Shown: one piece after another, positions 52,806 to 62,600 of the stretch | Layout of the letters: each line of letters opens with the position of its first letter | Position numbering within the stretch: the stretch's first letter is position 1 | Assembly (NCBI RefSeq): GCF_002116905.1 | Contig: NZ_CP015118.1 | Coordinates: forward strand, 4,774,001-4,838,000 | Direction: 5' to 3' | Source: Piscinibacter gummiphilus | GTDB lineage: Bacteria > Pseudomonadota > Gammaproteobacteria > Burkholderiales > Burkholderiaceae_C | DNA: 64,000 bases | Position numbers and translations under genes: made by a program | The notes under the pieces: generated by a model | Told to the model about the DNA's origin: nothing | Database searches by the model: none | Seen by the model: only the letters and a program-made list of their open reading frames with translations

Positions 52806-53309
52806 TTACCCCGGCATCGCGGTTGGCATCGACGCCCCCACGAACAGCGCGGTCAAGGCCGCATAACGCAGGAACTTGCCGAGGGCCATCCACGCGAGGC
52901 ACGGCCAGAACGGCAGCCGCAGCCAACCGGCCACCGCGCACAGCGGGTCGCCCACCACCGGCAGCCACGCGAACACGCAGGCCATCGGGCCGAAGCGCGT
53001 GAGCCAGCGCCTACCCCGGTCGTGGTGCGGCGACGTGCCCAGGCGTTCGTACAGCTGCTCGGCGCCACGTCCCATCCACCAGGTGACCGCGCCACCCAAG
53101 GTGTTGCCCAGCGTGGCCACGAGCACCGCGGGCACCATCAGCGAACGGTCGGCGGCGAGCACCGCGTAGAGCAGCGCCTCGGACCCGAGCGGCAGCAGCG
53201 TGGCCGACAGGAAGGCAGCCACGAACAGGCCGCCGAGGCCGACACCGGGCAAGGCGAGCAGGGCCTTCACCGACTCGATCCAGGCATCCATCGATTGCAT
53301 TATGCGCAT
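52806..53309 (-). CDS. YqaA/DedA-like membrane protein
   Basis: The 167-residue protein has four to five TM segments and the SNARE-associated/VTT pattern (LFVAAFLSATLLPLGSEALL, VATLGNTLGGAVTWWMGRGA, FGPMACVFAWLPVVGDPLCA). YqaA proteins are small DedA relatives possibly moving lipids. The first ATG is at 53309; M at 53297 is also possible. Confidence 0.88.
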   Translation of the reverse strand: MRIMQSMDAWIESVKALLALPGVGLGGLFVAAFLSATLLPLGSEALLYAVLAADRSLMVPAVLVATLGNTLGGAVTWWMGRGAEQLYERLGTSPHHDRGRRWLTRFGPMACVFAWLPVVGDPLCAVAGWLRLPFWPCLAWMALGKFLRYAALTALFVGASMPTAMPG

Positions 53310-53401
53310 CGGGAAAAAGTCAGTCGGCGGCCTCCCGCCAGCGGCTATACTCTGCCTCTTTTTTCGGCAGCGCTGCCCCGTCTCCGCCCCCTTCCCGCGC
53401 C

Positions 53402-54448
53402 ATGAACATCGGCCCCATCACCCTGCCGAACCGGTTGTTCGCCGCCCCCATGGCCGGCGTCACGGACCGCCCGTTCCGCCAGCTGTGCAAGCGGCTGGGG
53501 GCCGGCTACGCGGTGAGCGAGATGGTGACGTCGCGGCGCGAACTGTGGAACAGCCTGAAGACCTCGCGCCGGGCCAACCACGACGGTGAAGTGGCGCCCA
53601 TCTCCGTGCAGATCGCCGGCACCGAGCCCGGCATGATGGCCGAGGCCGCCGCGTACAACATCGACAACGGCGCCCAGATCATCGACATCAACATGGGCTG
53701 CCCGGCCAAGAAGGTGTGCACGAAGTGGGCGGGTTCCGCGCTGATGCAGGACGAACCGCTCGCGTTGCAGATCGTGGAAGCCGTGGTGGCCGCCGCCGCG
53801 CCGCGCGGCGTGCCGGTCACGCTCAAGATGCGCACCGGCTGGTGCAACACCGAACGCAACGCCGTGGCCATCGCCCGCGCCGCCGAACAGGCCGGCGTCG
53901 CGATGGTGACCGTGCACGGCCGCACGCGCGAGCAGGGCTACAGCGGCCACGCCGAGTACGACACCATCGCCGCGGTGAAGGCCGCGCTGCGCATCCCCGT
54001 GGTGGCCAACGGCGACATCGACTCGCCCGAAAAGGCCCGCCTCGTGCTGGACCGCACCGGCGCCGACGCCCTGATGATCGGCCGTGCGGCACAGGGCCGC
54101 CCATGGATCTTCCGCGAGATCGGCCACTTCCTCGAGACCGGCGAACACCTGCCCGCGCCCGAGACGGCCGAGGCGAAGGCCTGGCTGCTCGAACACCTGA
54201 TGGACCACTACGGCCTCTACGGCGAATACGCCGGCGTGCGCACCGCGCGCAAGCACATCGGCTGGGCCGTGCGCGCCCTGCCCGGCGGCGAGGCCTTCCG
54301 CAAATTCATGAACACGCTCGAGACCTGCGACACGCAGGTCCGGGCCGTGACCGACTGGTTCGACGAACTGGCCGGCCACCACCCCCGCCTGCCCACCCTC
54401 GAGGCCGGCGGTGACGACTCAACCGAAGAAGAACTGACGACCACATGA
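53402..54448 (+). CDS. dusB: tRNA-dihydrouridine synthase B
   Basis: The 348-residue flavoenzyme has FMN and catalytic motifs: NRLFAAPMAGVTDRPFRQLC, INMGCPAKKVCTKWAGSALM with catalytic Cys, HGRTREQGYSG, VVANGDIDSPEKA and MIGRAAQGRPWIF. It modifies U17-type tRNA positions. It heads the classical dusB-fis pair. Confidence 0.95.
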   Translation: MNIGPITLPNRLFAAPMAGVTDRPFRQLCKRLGAGYAVSEMVTSRRELWNSLKTSRRANHDGEVAPISVQIAGTEPGMMAEAAAYNIDNGAQIIDINMGCPAKKVCTKWAGSALMQDEPLALQIVEAVVAAAAPRGVPVTLKMRTGWCNTERNAVAIARAAEQAGVAMVTVHGRTREQGYSGHAEYDTIAAVKAALRIPVVANGDIDSPEKARLVLDRTGADALMIGRAAQGRPWIFREIGHFLETGEHLPAPETAEAKAWLLEHLMDHYGLYGEYAGVRTARKHIGWAVRALPGGEAFRKFMNTLETCDTQVRAVTDWFDELAGHHPRLPTLEAGGDDSTEEELTTT

Positions 54449-54491
54449 ACCAACCAGAACAACATCGGGGAGCGGGCCCCGTGGAGGCGCG

Positions 54492-54728
54492 ATGAGCAAG
54501 AAGCACATCGAGGAATGCATCCGCGACAGCCTGGAGGTCTATTTCAAGGACCTGCGCGGCGTCGAGCCCACCGCCATGTACGACATGATGCTCAAGGTCA
54601 CCGAGCGCCCGCTGCTCGACGTGGTGATGAAACACGCCGACGGGAACCAGAGCAAGGCGGCCGAGTGGCTCGGCATCAACCGCAACACCCTGCGACGCAA
54701 GCTGCTCGACCACAAGATGATCAAGTGA
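54492..54728 (+). CDS. fis: Nucleoid-associated protein Fis
   Basis: The 78-residue protein ends with the Fis HTH: DGNQSKAAEWLGINRNTLRR KLLDHKM. The N-terminal hairpin is shorter than in enteric Fis, as in other betaproteobacteria. It is 43 bp from dusB. Confidence 0.95.
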   Translation: MSKKHIEECIRDSLEVYFKDLRGVEPTAMYDMMLKVTERPLLDVVMKHADGNQSKAAEWLGINRNTLRRKLLDHKMIK

Positions 54729-54747
54729 CGCGCAGACGAAGTCCCCG

Positions 54748-54770
54748 CGTCATCCCGGCGAAGGCCGGGA
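54748..54770. repeat. REP-like palindrome (GTCATCCCGG type), single
   Basis: CGTCATCCCGGCGAAGGCCG followed by GGA, self-complementary around GGCGAAGGCC, between fis and purH. No partner copy nearby. Confidence 0.75.
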
Positions 54771-54815
54771 TCCTGTGCCTGCAACAGCGCACCCCCGAAT
54801 AGAAAGAACCTCCCC

Positions 54816-56405
54816 ATGCAAGCCCTCCTCTCCGTCTCCGACAAGACCGGCGTCCTCGACTTCGCCCGCGAACTCAACGCCCTCGGCGTCAAGCTGCTCT
54901 CCACCGGCGGCACCGCGAAGCTCCTGGCCGACGCCGGCCTGCCCGTCACCGAAGTCGCCGACCACACCGGCTTTCCCGAGATGCTCGACGGCCGCGTGAA
55001 GACGCTGCACCCGACCATCCACGGCGGCCTGCTGGCCCGCCGCGACGTGCCCGAGCACATGGCCGCGCTGACGAAGCACAACATCGCCACCATCGACCTG
55101 CTGGTCGTGAACCTGTACCCGTTCGAGGCCACCGTGGCCAAGGCCGGCTGCACGGTGGAAGACGCCATCGAGAACATCGACATCGGCGGCCCGGCCATGG
55201 TGCGTTCGGCCGCGAAGAACTGGAAGGACGTGGCCGTGCTGACCGACGCGTCGCAGTACGCCGGCGTGCTGGCCGAACTGAAGAAGGACAAGGCCGTGAG
55301 CCGCGCCACGAAGTTCGCGCTGTCGGTGGCCGCGTTCAACCGCATCTCGAACTACGACGCCGCCATCAGCGACTACCTGTCGTCGCTGCAGGTCGACGGC
55401 GACGTGACCGGCGTGCCGGCGCGCAGCGAGTTCCCCGCCCAGAGCAACGCCCGCTTCGTCAAGCTCCAGGACCTTCGCTACGGCGAAAACCCGCACCAGG
55501 CCGCCGCGTTCTACCGCGACCTGCACCCGGCCCCCGGCTCGCTCGTCACCGCGAAGCAGCTGCAGGGCAAGGAACTCTCGTACAACAACATCGCCGACGC
55601 CGACGCCGCGTGGGAATGCGTGAAGAGCTTCGACACGCCCGCCTGCGTGATCGTCAAGCACGCCAACCCGTGCGGCGTGGCCATCGGCGCCAACGCGGCC
55701 GAGGCCTACGGCAAGGCCTTCAAGACCGACTCCACGTCGGCCTTCGGCGGCATCATCGCCTTCAACACCGAGGTGGACGTGGCCGCGGCCACCGCCGTGT
55801 CGAAGCAGTTCGTCGAGGTGCTGATCGCCCCGAGCTTCTCGGCCGAGGCCCTCGCCCTCTTCGCCGCCAAGCCCAACGCCCGCGTGCTGCAGATCGCGCT
55901 GCCGCCGGGTGGCGCCACCGCGTGGGAACAGGGCCGCAACCTGCAGGACGTCAAGCGCGTCGGTTCGGGCCTGCTGATCCAGACCGCCGACAACCGCGAG
56001 CTCGACAAGTCCGAACTGAAGGTCGTGAGCGCCAAGCAGCCCACGCCCACCGAACTGGAAGACCTGCTGTTCGCGTGGAAGGTCGCCAAGTACGTCAAGA
56101 GCAACGCCATCGTCTTCTGCGGCGGCGGCATGACCCTCGGCGTGGGCGCCGGCCAGATGAGCCGCATCGACTCGGCCCGCATCGCCAGCATCAAGGCCGA
56201 GAACGCCGGCCTCACGCTCAAGGGTTCGGCCGTCGCGAGCGACGCCTTCTTCCCGTTCCGTGACGGCCTCGACGTCGTGGTCGACGCCGGCGCCACCGCC
56301 GTCATCCAGCCGGGTGGCAGCATGCGCGACGACGAGGTGATCGCCGCCGCGAACGAACGCGGCATCGTGATGGTGCTGACCGGCGTCCGTCACTTCCGCC
56401 ACTGA
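54816..56405 (+). CDS. purH: AICAR transformylase / IMP cyclohydrolase
   Basis: The 529-residue bifunctional enzyme performs the last two steps of IMP synthesis. The N-terminal MGS-like cyclohydrolase domain has LLSTGGTAKLLADAGLPVTE and DGRVKTLHPTIHGG. The transformylase domain has LRYGENPHQAAAFY, KHANPCGVAIGANA, SDAFFPFRDGLD and ends VLTGVRHFRH. Confidence 0.97.
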   Translation: MQALLSVSDKTGVLDFARELNALGVKLLSTGGTAKLLADAGLPVTEVADHTGFPEMLDGRVKTLHPTIHGGLLARRDVPEHMAALTKHNIATIDLLVVNLYPFEATVAKAGCTVEDAIENIDIGGPAMVRSAAKNWKDVAVLTDASQYAGVLAELKKDKAVSRATKFALSVAAFNRISNYDAAISDYLSSLQVDGDVTGVPARSEFPAQSNARFVKLQDLRYGENPHQAAAFYRDLHPAPGSLVTAKQLQGKELSYNNIADADAAWECVKSFDTPACVIVKHANPCGVAIGANAAEAYGKAFKTDSTSAFGGIIAFNTEVDVAAATAVSKQFVEVLIAPSFSAEALALFAAKPNARVLQIALPPGGATAWEQGRNLQDVKRVGSGLLIQTADNRELDKSELKVVSAKQPTPTELEDLLFAWKVAKYVKSNAIVFCGGGMTLGVGAGQMSRIDSARIASIKAENAGLTLKGSAVASDAFFPFRDGLDVVVDAGATAVIQPGGSMRDDEVIAAANERGIVMVLTGVRHFRH

Positions 56406-56427
56406 CCCGCCGGGTTACGATGGCTTC

Positions 56428-57048
56428 ATGACTCGTCCTGAAGCCGTCGGCCTCGCCCTGTCGTTCCTCGCGCGCCTGATCACGGGCGCGCAGGGGCACT
56501 GGTACGGTTGTCCGCCGAAAGCGGAGCAGCGCATCTACTTCGCGAACCACCAGAGCCACTTCGACTGGGTGCTGATCTGGGCGTCGCTGCCGCGCGACCT
56601 GCGCGCGCAGACACGCCCCATCGCCGCCCGCGACTACTGGACGGCCACGAAGCTCAAGCACTGGATCACCCGCGAGGTGTTCAACGCCGTCTACGTGAGC
56701 CGCGTGCGCACCGAGGACGAAGACCCGCTGGAGCCGCTCGCCGAGGCGCTGCGCAACGGCGATTCGCTGGTGATCTTCCCCGAGGGCACCCGCGGCAACA
56801 AGGGCGACCCCGCCGCGTTCAAGGCGGGCCTCTTCCACCTCGCCGAACAGTTCCCCGACGTGCAGCTCATCCCCACCTGGATCGACAACGTGCAGCGCGT
56901 GATGCCCAAGGGCGAGGTCGTGCCCGTGCCCATCCTGTGTTCGGTCACGTTCGGCGCGCCGATGCAGCTGGCCAGGGACGAGGACAAGCGCACCTTCCTC
57001 ACCCGCGCGCGCGACGCCGTGGTGGCCCTGCGGAGCGTGGCCGCCTGA
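56428..57048 (+). CDS. 1-acyl-sn-glycerol-3-phosphate acyltransferase-like protein
   Basis: The 206-residue PlsC-like protein has the acyltransferase HxxxxD motif ANHQSHFDWVLIW, the FPEGTRGNKGD motif and LIPTWIDNVQRVMPKG. It transfers acyl groups to lysophosphatidate or a similar acceptor. Its TGA overlaps the ATG of the cdsA gene. Confidence 0.88.
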   Translation: MTRPEAVGLALSFLARLITGAQGHWYGCPPKAEQRIYFANHQSHFDWVLIWASLPRDLRAQTRPIAARDYWTATKLKHWITREVFNAVYVSRVRTEDEDPLEPLAEALRNGDSLVIFPEGTRGNKGDPAAFKAGLFHLAEQFPDVQLIPTWIDNVQRVMPKGEVVPVPILCSVTFGAPMQLARDEDKRTFLTRARDAVVALRSVAA

Positions 57049-58016
57049 TGGGCTCGCTGCGCGCCCTCACCGTCTCCCAGCAGATCGGCCTGCTGTTCGT
57101 CGCCATCTTCGGGCTGCTGATCCTCGCCACCGTGCTGGCGTTCTGGCGGTCGCTGAAGGAGATGACCCCGCGGCAGGCCGCGCTGCACCACCGCTTCGTG
57201 CTGGACCTGCGCGCGGTGTGGATCGGCACCGTGCTGTTCTGGATCTCCTGGGCGCTCGGCGCGGCCGTCGCCACGCTGCTGTTCGCGGTGGTGTCCTTCC
57301 TCGCGCTGCGCGAGTTCATCACGCTGACCCACACGCGGCGGGCCGACCACCGCGCGCTGCTGGCCGTCTTCTTCGTCGTGCTGCCGCTGCAGTACGTGCT
57401 GGCCGCGGGCCGCGCGTTCAACCTGTTCTCGGTCTTCATCCCCGTGTACGCGTTCGCCGTGCTGCCCATCCTGGCCGCGCTCGGCAACGACGCCACCCGT
57501 TTCCTCGAACGCACCGCGAAGATCCAGTGGGGCACGATGGTGTGCGTGTACGGCATGAGCCACGCGCCCGCACTGCTGCTGCTCAGCTTCCCGCGGTACG
57601 AGGAGCGCGGCGCGTTCCTCGTGCTCTACATCGTGATCGTGGTGGCCGTCGCGCAGATCACGCACGAACTCGTGGCCCGCCGCCTGCGCCGCCGCCCCAT
57701 CGCGCGCCACATCAACCGCAACCTGTCGTGGCGCACGTGGCTCGCCTCGGCGCTGGCCGGCGGCCTCGCGGGCGGCCTGCTGTACTGGATCACGCCGTTC
57801 AAGCCACCGCAGTCCTTCCTGATCGCGTTCATCGCCGCCGGCTGCGCCATCTTCGGCGACCTCGTGATGAAGGCGATGAAACGCGACGCCGGCATCCAGC
57901 GCCAGGGCAGCACGGGTTCGGTCACCGGCGCCGTGGGCCTGCTCGACCGCGTCGCGCCGATGTGTTTCGCGGCGCCCGTCTTCTTCCATTCGGTGCGCTG
58001 GTACTTCGGCGCGTGA
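57048..58016 (+). CDS. Phosphatidate cytidylyltransferase (CdsA-like)
   Basis: The 322-residue protein has eight or nine TM helices and the CDP-DAG synthase signature region FGDLVMKAMKRDAGIQRQGS then TGSVTGAVGLLDRVAP near the C-terminus. The canonical HGG of that signature reads VTG here, so it is a variant subgroup. With the preceding PlsC-like gene it forms a phospholipid pair. Confidence 0.85.
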   Translation: MGSLRALTVSQQIGLLFVAIFGLLILATVLAFWRSLKEMTPRQAALHHRFVLDLRAVWIGTVLFWISWALGAAVATLLFAVVSFLALREFITLTHTRRADHRALLAVFFVVLPLQYVLAAGRAFNLFSVFIPVYAFAVLPILAALGNDATRFLERTAKIQWGTMVCVYGMSHAPALLLLSFPRYEERGAFLVLYIVIVVAVAQITHELVARRLRRRPIARHINRNLSWRTWLASALAGGLAGGLLYWITPFKPPQSFLIAFIAAGCAIFGDLVMKAMKRDAGIQRQGSTGSVTGAVGLLDRVAPMCFAAPVFFHSVRWYFGA

Positions 58017-58021
58017 TCCCC

Positions 58022-58570
58022 ATGCGAGTCCTCGGCATCGACCCCGCATTGCGCACCACCGGCTTCGGCGTCATCGACGTCGAGGGGCCGCACCTGCACT
58101 ACGTGGCCAGCGGCACCATCAAGACCGAAGCCGTCGACACCGGCCACCTGCCCGGTCGCCTGAAAGTCATCTACGACGGCATCCGCGAGATCACCACGCG
58201 CTACAGCCCCACCTGCGCGTCCATCGAGATCGTGTTCGTCAACGTCAACCCGCAGAGCACGCTGCTGCTGGGCCAGGCCCGCGGCGCGGCCATCACCGGC
58301 CTCGTGGCCGCGGGGCTCGACGTGTCCGAGTACACCGCGCTGCAGATGAAGAAGTCCATCGTGGGCCACGGCCACGCGAAGAAAGAGCAGATCCAGGAGA
58401 TGGTGATGCGCCTGCTGCACCTGCCGGGGCTGCCGGGCAAGGACGCGGCAGATGCACTGGGGCTCGCGATCTGCCATGCGCATGCGTCGAAGTCGTTCGC
58501 GGCGATCGAGAAGGCGACGCAGCGGGAGCGCAGTGTCACGGCGCAGTACAAGGGCGGGCGGGTTCGCTGA
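58022..58570 (+). CDS. ruvC: Crossover junction endonuclease RuvC
   Basis: The 182-residue Holliday junction resolvase has the acidic active site: D7 in MRVLGIDPALRTTG, E in ASIEIVFVN, and the C-terminal D in GKDAADALGLAICHAH. It begins six bases after the cdsA stop and is separated from ruvA/ruvB, which are not seen downstream. Confidence 0.96.
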   Translation: MRVLGIDPALRTTGFGVIDVEGPHLHYVASGTIKTEAVDTGHLPGRLKVIYDGIREITTRYSPTCASIEIVFVNVNPQSTLLLGQARGAAITGLVAAGLDVSEYTALQMKKSIVGHGHAKKEQIQEMVMRLLHLPGLPGKDAADALGLAICHAHASKSFAAIEKATQRERSVTAQYKGGRVR

Positions 58571-58628
58571 GCGGTTGCCTGCCGGCAGGGCGTAGACTCC
58601 GCGCATCCTCAGTCTCGATCACGAATTC

Positions 58629-59057
58629 ATGGCCGCCGATTCACAGGTTTCGCCCCAGACGCAAGTGGACGTCCTCGTGGTGGACGATGATCGAGACAGC
58701 GCGGACACCCTGGGCCTCGTGCTCTCCGCCAGGGGCCACACGGTCCAGTGCGCCTACGGCGGCGTTGCGGCGCTCGAGCTGATCTTCAAGCTGCGCCCCG
58801 CGGTCATCGTGACCGACATCGCCATGCCCAGCTTCGACGGCATGACCGTGGCCGCGTCGGTGAACCGCATGGCCCTGGAACGCCCGCCCACCCTGATCGC
58901 CTACTCGGCGCTCATCGCCAGTCCCGACGTTCTTCGCGCATCGATCGAGTGCGGCATCGTCGACAGTTTCCTGAAGCCGGACCAGCTGGACGAACTTTGC
59001 GCTCGCGTCGATGAGGCCCTGGCAGACCCGGACGTGACGCGCCCCGTCGGCCCCTGA
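58629..59057 (+). CDS. Single-domain response regulator
   Basis: The 142-residue CheY-like receiver has the acidic pair DDD (about 19-21), phosphoacceptor Asp in VIVTDIAMPSFDGM (about 61), Ser in YSAL and Lys in FLKPDQ. No output domain; no histidine kinase nearby, so the partner is unknown. Confidence 0.9.
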   Translation: MAADSQVSPQTQVDVLVVDDDRDSADTLGLVLSARGHTVQCAYGGVAALELIFKLRPAVIVTDIAMPSFDGMTVAASVNRMALERPPTLIAYSALIASPDVLRASIECGIVDSFLKPDQLDELCARVDEALADPDVTRPVGP

Positions 59058-59192
59058 GCCCGGGCACGGCGCCGTGCGCCACCCGGCGGACCATCCGCAA
59101 GCCGCCCGTACTGGCGTCCTCCGAGGGGGCATGTCCCCCGACGCGAACCTCGGCTCCTAGACTGGGCGACCCGTTGCTCCCGGAGGTTCGTC

Positions 59193-60131
59193 ATGGTGCC
59201 TGCCCCCTCGCTCTCCGGCGTCCCGACGTGGGCGCGGCGCGCCGCGCTGCTGGTCCTGGCGACCGCGCCGATGTGGGCCCACGCCCAGTCGGCGCTCGGC
59301 GATGTCGATGCCATGGCCGACGTGTTCGAGGGCCCCACGCCATCGCCCGTGACGGCCAGCGACGAGCAGTTGCAGCCGTCGGGCGTGTCGGTCCTGGCCA
59401 TCGCGCAGACGGCCCATGAACAACGCCAGGCCCACGGATTCGCCCAGGTCAATGCCGACCCTGCGGGAGCCGGTTCCGGCACCTTCGCACGGGCCCGCGG
59501 GGACGCGGGCGCGGGTGCCACGGCGGAGGCCACCGCACGCTGGGCCTTCTCCGACGGTCTCACCATCGACCGCGCCGACCTCACCGGCCGCGCCGGTGTC
59601 GTCACGGTCGCCATCCGCTATGGGGGCCACGCCACCGCCGATGCCGTCGGAGACAACACGGCGTGGTCGTCGGCCTCGCTGGTCGCCCGCTTCGGCGGGG
59701 ACTCGGCCGAAGCGTCGGCCTCGGCGTCCGTGCGCGACGGGGTCCGCACCGAGGACCCGCTGACGGACGTGCCAGGTGCCACGAGGGGGGAGTTCCTGCT
59801 CACCACGTCGTTCACATGGGGCGAGGCGATCGACCTGTCGCTCGACAGCTTCTCGAGCGTCGCGAGCTACACCTCCGGCCTGGCAGAGAGCTACGCGACG
59901 GCCGGGGTGTCCGGTTTCTGGGACCGCATCCGGTCCGTGTCCGTCGACGGCGTCGCCGTGCGCGACTATCAGCTGAGTTCGCTGTCCGGGTACGACTACC
60001 GCTGGCCATTCGGGCAGCTGCCGCCCCCCGTGCCGGAACCCGGCATGGCCGCCGCGATGGCGCTGGGCGCCGTGCTGGCCGCGCTCGGGGCAAGGCGTCG
60101 GCGCCCGCCCCGTCAGGGCCCGGAGGCCTGA
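59193..60131 (+). CDS. PEP-CTERM exported protein
   Basis: The 312-residue protein has a signal peptide (RRAALLVLATAPMWAHAQSA), a strand-rich Ala/Gly/Thr body, and a C-terminal sorting tail PPPVPEPGMAAAMALGAVLA followed by a basic end. PEP-CTERM proteins are processed by an exosortase and linked to exopolysaccharide; no exosortase is in this window. Confidence 0.85.
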   Translation: MVPAPSLSGVPTWARRAALLVLATAPMWAHAQSALGDVDAMADVFEGPTPSPVTASDEQLQPSGVSVLAIAQTAHEQRQAHGFAQVNADPAGAGSGTFARARGDAGAGATAEATARWAFSDGLTIDRADLTGRAGVVTVAIRYGGHATADAVGDNTAWSSASLVARFGGDSAEASASASVRDGVRTEDPLTDVPGATRGEFLLTTSFTWGEAIDLSLDSFSSVASYTSGLAESYATAGVSGFWDRIRSVSVDGVAVRDYQLSSLSGYDYRWPFGQLPPPVPEPGMAAAMALGAVLAALGARRRRPPRQGPEA

Positions 60132-60135
60132 GACG

Positions 60136-61239
60136 TCAGAGCACCACCACGTGCCCGAGTTGCGGGTCCACGCGGCCCGACCCCAGCGCATCCACGAGGT
60201 CCTGCGCTGCCGCGAACCCCTTGTGCTCCTGCACCCGCATCCACGGGTTCTGCGCATCGCCCACGCGCCGGATGAACGCCAGCTGGGCCTCGTTGAACTT
60301 GCGCGTCACCTCGGCGCCACCCCAGTCGGCATTGCGCTTCTTGATCTGGTTCGGCGCGAAGTAGGCCTGCGGCTTCGGACCCGGGAAGTCCTGCGGCGCG
60401 GTGCTGATGTGGTCGTGCGTGTGGGCCGAGCCGGCGTAGCAGTCGTGCACCAGCGAGGCGCCGAAGTGCTCGTGCACGCGTCGGCGCAGGTCCACGTCGC
60501 CGGAGAAGTCGACGTACAGCGTGGGCACGGCCGGATCGAGCGACGTGACGTCGGCGTAGTTGACGCTGCGGTCGTACGCGCCCAGGCCGTCGACGAACGC
60601 GCGGTTGCCCGGCGACGTGAGGCCCACGAGCGTGATGCCGGGGCGGTCCTGCAGGCAGAAGACGGTGCCGTAGGCGGTCTTGCTCGACGCGCTGGAGACC
60701 ACGATCTGCTTCGCGCCGAAGAACTGGTTGTCCTCCAGGAAGTCGGCCAGCATGAACGACGTGATGAAGAGCGGGCGCACGAGCATCTGGTAGTTCTCGT
60801 CGGCGGCGCGGTACGCCGCGTCGGTGCGGGTGCGCTGGTACTGGTTGTAGGCCGAGGTCAGGTCGAGGCGGTGCGGGGTGCCGTCGTAGAAGCCGCGGTC
60901 GGTCACGCGCACGGGCTGCACCACGAGGTGGCTGGCGATGGGCCAGTAGCCGTAGAAGCGTTCGCCGGCTTCGATGCCGTCCACGGTGCTTTCGACCACG
61001 TCGGCGAAGCCCCAGGCGGGCATGTGGCCCCAGGCCGCGTCGCCGGTGGGGAAGAAGCTCCAGTAGCGCAGGTGCGGCGTGTCGCCGAACGCGGCGTACG
61101 TGATGTTGTTCGTGGTGACGGCCAGGCGGTCGATCTTCAGCAGCGCTTCGCCGGGCTGCAGCGGGGGCAGCGGTTGCGATTCGACGCGGGTGCGGTGCAG
61201 CGCGGTCTTGTCGGTCTGCAGGCGGCTGAGGGTGGTCAT
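60136..61239 (-). CDS. DUF2855 family protein
   Basis: The 367-residue protein has AVTTNNITYAAFGDTPHLRY, WGFADVVESTVDGIEAGERF and SASSKTAYGTVFCLQDRPGI, the DUF2855 pattern. This is related to zinc-free medium-chain dehydrogenase/quinone reductases, but lacks a standard GxGxxG. Function unknown. Start MTTLSRLQTDKTALHRTRVE. Confidence 0.88.
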   Translation of the reverse strand: MTTLSRLQTDKTALHRTRVESQPLPPLQPGEALLKIDRLAVTTNNITYAAFGDTPHLRYWSFFPTGDAAWGHMPAWGFADVVESTVDGIEAGERFYGYWPIASHLVVQPVRVTDRGFYDGTPHRLDLTSAYNQYQRTRTDAAYRAADENYQMLVRPLFITSFMLADFLEDNQFFGAKQIVVSSASSKTAYGTVFCLQDRPGITLVGLTSPGNRAFVDGLGAYDRSVNYADVTSLDPAVPTLYVDFSGDVDLRRRVHEHFGASLVHDCYAGSAHTHDHISTAPQDFPGPKPQAYFAPNQIKKRNADWGGAEVTRKFNEAQLAFIRRVGDAQNPWMRVQEHKGFAAAQDLVDALGSGRVDPQLGHVVVL

Positions 61240-61368
61240 GGGGGCGTCTCCTTTGTGTTTGGGTCTGTGCCCTCACTGTAGAAGCGGCCCCGTCGGCGCG
61301 GGTTCGGAAACGCCCTGTCCTGGGCGAACACGCCGCCACCGGGGATTCGGCGGCGAAGTGTTCGGATT

Positions 61369-62592
61369 TCAGCGCAGCAGGTCGAGCAGCGTCCGCGCCA
61401 CCACCTTCGTGGCCTTGCGCAGGTCGTCGAGCACCACGTGTTCGTCGGACCGCTTCGCGTTGGACTCCAGCAGCGTGCGTGGCCCGGCGCCGTAGATCAC
61501 GGCCGGGATGCCGCGTTCGCCGTAGAGGCGCGCGTCGGCGTACAGCGGCGTGCCGCACTCGGCGATGGGCTCGCCGAAGACGGACTCGCCGTGGCGCTTC
61601 AGCGCATCGACCAGCGGCCGGTTGCCCGGCAGCGGTTTCAGCGGGTTCGCGAGGAGGATTCGCCGCACGTCCACGGACACACCGGGGCAGCGCGCGGCGG
61701 CCTCGGCGATCACGCGGCGCACGTCGGCCTCGACGTCGGCCGGAACCTCCTCGGGGATCATGCGGCGATCGAGCTTGAGCACGACCTTGCCAGGGACCAC
61801 GTTGGTGTTGGTGCCGCCGTCGATGCGGCCCACGTTCAGGTACGGGTGGGTGATGCCGGCGACCGCGGAGGTCACCTGCCTGTACTTGTCGTTCTGGGCG
61901 TACAGCGCCTGCAGCAGCGTGACCGCCGCCTGCAGTGCGTCGATGCCGGTGTCGGGGATCGCCGCATGCGCCGCGCGCCCGTGCACCGTCACCTCGAATT
62001 GCAGGCAGCCGTTGTGGCCGGTGACCACCTGATAGCTGAAGCCGGCGGCCACCACGAGGTCGGGCTTCGTCAGGCCCTGGGCCAGCAGCCAGCCGGGGCC
62101 CATCTCGCCGCCGAATTCCTCGTCGTACGTGAAATGCAGTTCGACGCCGCCCTTCAGCGCGAGGCCGAGTGATTCGAGGGCGCGCACCGCGAACGTGAAC
62201 GTGGAGAAGTCGCTCTTGCTGACGGCCGCGGCGCGGCCGTACAGCTTGCCGTCGGCCACCTCGCCGCCGTACGGGTCGTGCGTCCAGCCCTCGCCCGGCG
62301 GCACCACGTCGCCGTGGGCGTTCAGCGCGACGGTGCGGCCTTCGCCGTAGCGGCGGCGCACGATCAGGTTGGTGATGGCTTCGAGGCCGTAGGCGCGCAC
62401 CTCGGCTTCGGGCACGGCGTGGCGTTCGGCGTCGAAGCCGAAGGGGGCGAGCAGTGCGGCGGTGCGCTCCGCGTGCGGGGCGTTGTTGCCGGGCGGGGTG
62501 TCGGTGGGGACGCGGACGAGCTGCTGCAGGAACTGCACCTGTTCGTCGAAGTGCGCGTCGACCCACGCGTCGAGTCGGTCGTGGTCGGTCAT
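61369..62592 (-). CDS. M20 family metallopeptidase
   Basis: The 407-residue ArgE/DapE-like amidohydrolase has the metal ligands in LNAHGDVVPPGEG, the Glu pair in HFTYDEEFGGEMGPG, a dimerisation domain (TVHGRAAHAAIPDTG) and ends with SDEHVVLDDLRKATKVVA. Substrate not predictable. It follows the allantoate amidohydrolase gene by eight bases, so possibly a purine catabolism operon. Confidence 0.92.
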   Translation of the reverse strand: MTDHDRLDAWVDAHFDEQVQFLQQLVRVPTDTPPGNNAPHAERTAALLAPFGFDAERHAVPEAEVRAYGLEAITNLIVRRRYGEGRTVALNAHGDVVPPGEGWTHDPYGGEVADGKLYGRAAAVSKSDFSTFTFAVRALESLGLALKGGVELHFTYDEEFGGEMGPGWLLAQGLTKPDLVVAAGFSYQVVTGHNGCLQFEVTVHGRAAHAAIPDTGIDALQAAVTLLQALYAQNDKYRQVTSAVAGITHPYLNVGRIDGGTNTNVVPGKVVLKLDRRMIPEEVPADVEADVRRVIAEAAARCPGVSVDVRRILLANPLKPLPGNRPLVDALKRHGESVFGEPIAECGTPLYADARLYGERGIPAVIYGAGPRTLLESNAKRSDEHVVLDDLRKATKVVARTLLDLLR

Positions 62593-62600
62593 GGGTTCGC

